Assembly (NCBI GenBank): GCA_964383535.1
Contig: CAYLHS010000087.1
Location: forward strand, 1-8,478
Source: CAYLHS01 sp964383535
GTDB lineage: Bacteria; Actinomycetota; Acidimicrobiia; Spongiisociales; UBA4744
DNA length: 8,478 nt
Reading direction: 5' to 3'
This document shows positions 5,645 to 8,478 of this stretch, piece by piece. The first letter of the stretch is position 1, and each line of letters opens with the position of its first letter. Position numbers and translations under genes: made by a program. A model generated the notes under the pieces. That model was not told where the DNA came from. It saw nothing but the letters and a program-made list of their open reading frames with translations, and searched no databases.

Positions 5645-6730
5645 CTACAGGTCCTCGCCGGGGAGCAGCACTCTGGCGGCCCATCCGACCGGGTCGGTCA
5701 ACTCGGCAAAGGTGGGAAGGTGCTCGGGCCGCTCCCACATGGTCTCCAGTGACGCATCTCCCCAGCGCCGCGCGACCTCGGCGCAGAACGAGCCGTTGCG
5801 ATCGGAACCCTCGGGCCGCAACTCCAGGCCGAGGAGTCCCGTCAGTGCCTCATCGCCCTGTGCCGGTTCATCACGACGGTTTCGTAGTGCAGATCTCATG
5901 GCATCGAGATCGGGCAGCATCCGCGCGGCGGCGATGTCGACCAGATAGGCCGAGTAGTCATCGATGATCGCGACGAACGCCTGGACCGCTTCGAGGTCAG
6001 GCCGCTGTTCTGGGCTGGTCAGCAGTCCCGCAAATCCACCTTGCTCGGAGAGCATCTCCTGGAGGCGTTCGGGGTCCTGCATCCCCTGGAGTCTTCCCGC
6101 GAGGTCGGCGGGGTCGAAGTCGATTCCGTCGAGGTACCGTTCGATCAGCCCCTTGAGGTGTGGCCTGGCCCAAGGCAACTCGTGGAGCGCGGTGAACGCC
6201 ACTTCTCGCAGGCTCGCCCACAGTCTCACTTGCCGGCGATCCAGGCCGTGCTGTGTGGCGAAGTCCTCCACATTGGGGACGATCAGCGTGGTTGGTGTTG
6301 GCTCCACCGGCGGCAGGCCGATGTCGAAGTAACCGAGGGAGCGGTGGCTGAGGAAACCGATCATGATGCCCATCTGGAGTCCGAGCAGCACCGGACCGAG
6401 CGAGGTGAGCGGCGCAGGAGCCGGCATCGCGTCGGCGAATCTCGGAGCGAGCGGCTCGATGAGATATCTGAAGACCTTCAGGTGAGTGTCGGCCCAGGAC
6501 CTGCGATCGATCGGGACGATGTCGTCGATTGAACCGGTGTCGAGGGGTGTTTGATCGGAGAGCTGAACGAGCGCGAGCCGGCTCAGGTCCCGATACTCGT
6601 CTGCCATCCACGGCTCGATCGGCTCGCGAGGACCCGAGAAATGGTTCGACAGCTCTTCGGCCAGTCGCCAGTTGATCGGTCCCGGCTGGTTGAAGAGCTC
6701 GAAGAGCTGAGAGAACAGGTCCTCGTTCAT
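5645..6730 (-). CDS. Zincin_2-like (DUF2342) protein with a lost zinc-binding motif
   Basis: The 361-residue protein has the full layout of the Zincin_2/DUF2342 family, annotated as zinc-dependent metalloprotease or 'coenzyme F420 biosynthesis associated'. Landmarks are GLQMGIMIGFLSHRSLGYFD (117-136), the LIVPNV strand (149-154), the helix WASLREVAF...LPWARPHL (171-192) and a C-terminal part ending LPTFAELTDPVGWAARVLL. In active members the helix carries HExxH. Here that site reads REVAF (175-179), so both histidines are gone. The usual later EGHA site reads DDYS (257-260). The protein is therefore probably not a metal protease. I recall that one sister branch also has arginine at the first position, so part of this may be a lineage trait. 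No signal peptide is seen. ATG at 6730 overlaps the htrA stop (ATGA), so the two proteins are probably made together. The ligand comparison is from memory of the family. Confidence 0.85.
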   Translation of the reverse strand: MNEDLFSQLFELFNQPGPINWRLAEELSNHFSGPREPIEPWMADEYRDLSRLALVQLSDQTPLDTGSIDDIVPIDRRSWADTHLKVFRYLIEPLAPRFADAMPAPAPLTSLGPVLLGLQMGIMIGFLSHRSLGYFDIGLPPVEPTPTTLIVPNVEDFATQHGLDRRQVRLWASLREVAFTALHELPWARPHLKGLIERYLDGIDFDPADLAGRLQGMQDPERLQEMLSEQGGFAGLLTSPEQRPDLEAVQAFVAIIDDYSAYLVDIAAARMLPDLDAMRSALRNRRDEPAQGDEALTGLLGLELRPEGSDRNGSFCAEVARRWGDASLETMWERPEHLPTFAELTDPVGWAARVLLPGEDL

Positions 6731-7920
6731 GGTTGATCGGGTCGTTGGGCGAGCTGCACGCTGATGTCGATCTGCTCCTCGGCGCGAAGCAAGGTGAGCG
6801 TCACGGTCTGTCCCGCGCGCATCGTGCGCAAGATGGCGATGAGGTCATCGGTTCCCTTGACGCTGTGTCCGTTGATGGCGGTGATCACGTCTCCCACCTG
6901 GACGCCACTGTCCTGGATCCCCGTGTCACCGAGAAACGAGATGATCTGGGCACCTTCGGGGACCTGTGCGCTCCCTTGATCGGCGAAGGCCGGCTGGACC
7001 TCCACGCCGACGAAGGCGTGGTGCACCACACCCTCTCTTATGAGGTCGTTGGCGACACCCTGCACGATGCTGACGGGAACGGCGAAGCCGAGCCCTTCGG
7101 CGCCGACATCGCTGAGTCCGATCGCGGTCGTGATACCGATGAGTTCTCCGTTGCCGTTGAGGAGCGCGCCGCCGCTGGAGCCTCGAGTGATGGGTGCGTC
7201 GGTCTGGAGAAGGCCAAAGAGGTCCTCGTCGGCGGTGACCTGGAGCTGACGGTCGAACGCCGAGATGATGCCGGACGTCACCGACGGGCCACCATTGAGA
7301 CCGAGAGGATTTCCGATGGCGACTGCGAGGTCGCCGATCTGAAGGTCATCGGGGTTGGCCAGTGGAAGCGGTCTCAGGTTCGGGGCGTCGATCGAGATCA
7401 CGGCGACATCGGTGAGGGCGTCGGCGCCCACGACCGTGGCTTGGTACACGCGTCCGTCGGCGAGGATGACCCGAACGAAACCGGCTCCATCGACGACGTG
7501 GTTGTTGGTGAGGATGTATCCGCCTGAGGTGTAGACGACGCCGGACCCACTGGCAGTTGCGAGGTCGACCCGTCCGTCGCCCTGGCCGATCTCGACGGTG
7601 ACGATCGAGGGAATGGCACCTCTGGCGATGGCGGCCACTGCGTCGGTGGGCACGGTCTCGTCGACGGACGCCAGCTGGGGGAGGGTCGTGGTCGACGGTG
7701 TCGTCTGGTCGCTTCCCGGAAGCACCCCAAACGCAAAGAGCGCTCCGATGGTGATGGCCGCACCGACGATCCCGCCGACGAGCGCGCCCACGATCCCGCC
7801 GGCGAGCGACGCGGGAAACAGTCGCCGCTTTCGAGGCACAACCACCGTGCGGGGTTCTTCCGGCGGGGGTGGCGGCTGGTCAGGGACGAGCCCAGGGTAT
7901 CGTGGAGTGGGTTCACTCAT
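6727..7920 (-). CDS. htrA: HtrA/DegP-like membrane-anchored serine protease with PDZ domain
   Basis: HtrA proteases cut misfolded or specific proteins outside the membrane. The 397-residue product has a proline-rich cytoplasmic N-terminus (PPPPPEEP, 16-23), a basic KRR, one membrane helix (about 37-67) and a linker rich in threonine and proline. A trypsin-like domain (about 100-285) follows. The catalytic triad is H141 (LTNNHVV), D171 (LTDVAVI) and S249 in GSSGG (247-251). The family more often has GNSGG. A PDZ domain spans about 295-392, with the carboxylate-loop region near FVGVEV and the core GVQVGDVITAINGHSV. The start is ATG at 7920. The open frame continues upstream to 8346, but that part is antisense to moaE and does not look like HtrA. 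No ribosome site precedes the ATG. A TACAAT box nine bases upstream suggests a leaderless mRNA. The downstream pseudo-metalloprotease overlaps by ATGA. Confidence 0.94.
   Translation of the reverse strand: MSEPTPRYPGLVPDQPPPPPEEPRTVVVPRKRRLFPASLAGGIVGALVGGIVGAAITIGALFAFGVLPGSDQTTPSTTTLPQLASVDETVPTDAVAAIARGAIPSIVTVEIGQGDGRVDLATASGSGVVYTSGGYILTNNHVVDGAGFVRVILADGRVYQATVVGADALTDVAVISIDAPNLRPLPLANPDDLQIGDLAVAIGNPLGLNGGPSVTSGIISAFDRQLQVTADEDLFGLLQTDAPITRGSSGGALLNGNGELIGITTAIGLSDVGAEGLGFAVPVSIVQGVANDLIREGVVHHAFVGVEVQPAFADQGSAQVPEGAQIISFLGDTGIQDSGVQVGDVITAINGHSVKGTDDLIAILRTMRAGQTVTLTLLRAEEQIDISVQLAQRPDQP
7887..7898. repeat. Core copy of the GAGCCCAGGGT repeat inside htrA
   Basis: CGAGCCCAGGGT here matches 12 bases of the copy at 8362-8376 (read inverted) and 11 of the copy at 5616. 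It lies within codons 8-12 of htrA, so it could be chance. Confidence 0.3.
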
Positions 7921-7928
7921 CGAGGTTG

Positions 7929-7934
7929 ATTGTA
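7929..7934 (-). promoter_or_regulatory. -10 box of htrA, probable leaderless transcript
   Basis: On the minus strand TACAAT ends 8 bp before the A of the htrA ATG (7920). No Shine-Dalgarno sequence lies in the 13 bp between htrA and moaE. Transcription could begin at or next to the ATG. No good -35 box is seen in the expected position, which lies inside moaE. Confidence 0.45.
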
Positions 7935-8356
7935 TGCCTGCGACCAGAGTACGGGTCTCCACAGACCCGATCGACCACTCGAAGCTGGTTGCGTTCGTCG
8001 CGTCCCCGGCGGCCGGCGCGACGGTCCTGTTCCTGGGCACCGTGCGCGACCATTCAGAAGGCAAGGAGGGGATCACCCACCTGGAGTACGAGGTGTATCT
8101 CGAGGAGGTCGAGCGGGTGATCGTGGGCATCGTGGAGGAGGCGTGCGACCGCTGGCCACTCGAAGGGATCGCCGTTGGCCACAGGGCCGGTACGGTGATG
8201 CTGGGGGAGTCGTCGGTCGCCGTCGCGGTTTCCGCGGCCCACCGCTCCGATGCATTCGCGGCCGCTCGCCATGTGATCGACGAGCTGAAGCAGCGGGCAC
8301 CGATCTGGAAGAAGGAGCACTGGCAGGGGGGCGCCGAGTGGTCCAAAGGCAGCTAG
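7934..8356 (+). CDS. moaE: Molybdopterin synthase catalytic subunit MoaE
   Basis: MoaE, with MoaD as sulfur donor, converts precursor Z (cyclic pyranopterin monophosphate) to molybdopterin in the cytoplasm. The 140-residue product has the family motifs in order: FLGTVRDHSEGK (33-44), LEYEVYLEEVER (50-61), HRAGTVMLGESSVAVAVSAAHR (83-104) and the C-terminal IWKKEHWQGG (124-133). K126/K127 match the catalytic lysine region (FWKRE in E. coli), and R38 and H103-R104 fit the conserved active-site region. ATG at 7934 is chosen because GAGG (7922-7925) lies 8 nt upstream and the protein then begins like its family. The frame is open upstream to 7598, but only as antisense of htrA. moaD and other moa genes are not adjacent, so this is a solitary moaE. 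Its promoter must lie within the htrA coding region, because only 13 bp separate the two starts. Confidence 0.95.
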   Translation: MPATRVRVSTDPIDHSKLVAFVASPAAGATVLFLGTVRDHSEGKEGITHLEYEVYLEEVERVIVGIVEEACDRWPLEGIAVGHRAGTVMLGESSVAVAVSAAHRSDAFAAARHVIDELKQRAPIWKKEHWQGGAEWSKGS

Positions 8357-8361
8357 TTCTG

Positions 8362-8412
8362 CGAACCCTGGGCTCGTAGTCGCGCCATACGCGGTTGCGA
8401 GCCCTGGGTTCG
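8362..8412. terminator. Long hairpin between moaE and purD, built from two inverted repeat copies
   Basis: CGAACCCTGGGCTCG (8362-8376) pairs with CGAGCCCTGGGTTCG (8398-8412) with one central T-T mismatch. The stem continues inward (8377-8384 with 8390-8397) with three G-U pairs to a 5-nt loop CCATA, about 23 positions in all. It starts 5 bp after the moaE stop and lacks a T-run. It is either a terminator for moaE or a palindromic repeat unit. Confidence 0.6.
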
Positions 8413-8436
8413 GGGCGCCAGCTAACCTCGGCGCCC
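8413..8436 (+). promoter_or_regulatory. Probable purD promoter (-10) inside a 7-bp inverted repeat
   Basis: TAACCT at 8423-8428 fits the TANNNT form of a -10 box and ends 9 bp before the purD ATG, with no Shine-Dalgarno sequence, so a leaderless mRNA is possible. GGGCGCC (8413-8419) and GGCGCCC (8430-8436) flank it symmetrically. A protein bound there would block the promoter. No -35 box is clear. Confidence 0.35.
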
Positions 8437-8437
8437 G

Positions 8438-8478
8438 ATGAAGGTCCTGCTCCTCGGGAAGGGCGGTCGCGAGCACGC
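8438..8478 (+). CDS. purD: Phosphoribosylamine-glycine ligase, N-terminus only (runs off window)
   Basis: PurD joins glycine to phosphoribosylamine to form GAR in purine synthesis. Only the first 13 codons and two bases of the next are present: MKVLLLGKGGREH. This matches the typical PurD beginning MKVLVxGxGGREHA, the first strand and glycine-rich loop of the N-terminal domain. Lysine stands where serine, asparagine or glycine is more common (GKGGREH). No ribosome site is seen before the ATG. The identification rests on a short but distinctive motif. Confidence 0.85.
   Translation, partial: MKVLLLGKGGREH

Noticed and set aside
6733..7527. A 264-codon plus-strand frame opposite htrA
   Set aside because: It is antisense to the catalytic and PDZ parts of HtrA, and its D/G/E-rich sequence shows no domain.
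7598..7933. Upstream extension of moaE by 112 codons
   Set aside because: It is antisense to the htrA membrane and protease region. MoaE homology begins just after the ATG at 7934, which has GAGG upstream.
7921..8346. Upstream extension of htrA by 142 codons
   Set aside because: This part is antisense to moaE and does not resemble HtrA. The ATG at 7920 gives the normal N-terminal tail and membrane helix.
8398..8415. GGGTTCG in the repeat as a tRNA T-loop
   Set aside because: No acceptor stem, D-arm or anticodon arm can be built around it, and the same motif recurs elsewhere without tRNA context.

Overview
The window is high-GC bacterial DNA that fits an actinobacterium. It has a WhiB-family iron-sulfur regulator, an AhpE-type peroxiredoxin, a short actinobacterial-style TatA, a Zincin_2-like (DUF2342) protein, several GTG starts and probable leaderless promoters. 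A deep lineage such as Acidimicrobiia is a reasonable guess, but it is inference and not shown by any single marker here.

Left part (1-2581, plus strand): the end of a succinate dehydrogenase operon. sdhA runs in from the left edge with its first ten or so codons missing, and sdhB follows. A 35-codon ORF fills the gap between them. Its start overlaps the sdhA stop and its stop overlaps the sdhB start, so it may couple their translation. Next comes about 310 bp without a gene (2582-2894). This stretch holds a long inverted repeat, a tandem 14-bp repeat, a near-consensus promoter (TTGACA, 17 bp, TTACAT) and a perfect 12-bp palindrome over the predicted transcription start of whiB.

Middle (2895-4894, plus strand): whiB, then a tight three-gene run. 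The run contains a membrane-anchored protein of unknown function whose C-terminus resembles an Mrr-type nuclease fold without its catalytic residues, a shortened luciferase-like (LLM) protein, and a 58-residue TatA subunit of twin-arginine export. Inverted repeats between tatA and the convergent gene at 5082 probably end transcription from both sides.

Right part: on the minus strand lie an AhpE/Bcp-type peroxiredoxin (5082-5540) and a two-gene unit (7920 down to 5645). The unit encodes a membrane-anchored HtrA-type serine protease with a PDZ domain, overlapping by ATGA with a Zincin_2-like protein whose zinc-binding motif is destroyed. This looks like an active envelope protease paired with a pseudo-protease. 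On the plus strand, moaE (molybdopterin synthase large subunit) starts only 13 bp from htrA, and purD (purine synthesis) begins at the right edge after a 23-bp-stem hairpin.

The most interesting signals are the pseudo-protease next to HtrA, the bridging small ORF in the sdh operon, the composite control region of whiB, the miniature LLM protein in the TatA operon, and a short GAGCCC(A/T)GGGTTC repeat that recurs in this window. No mobile element, CRISPR array, rRNA or tRNA was seen.
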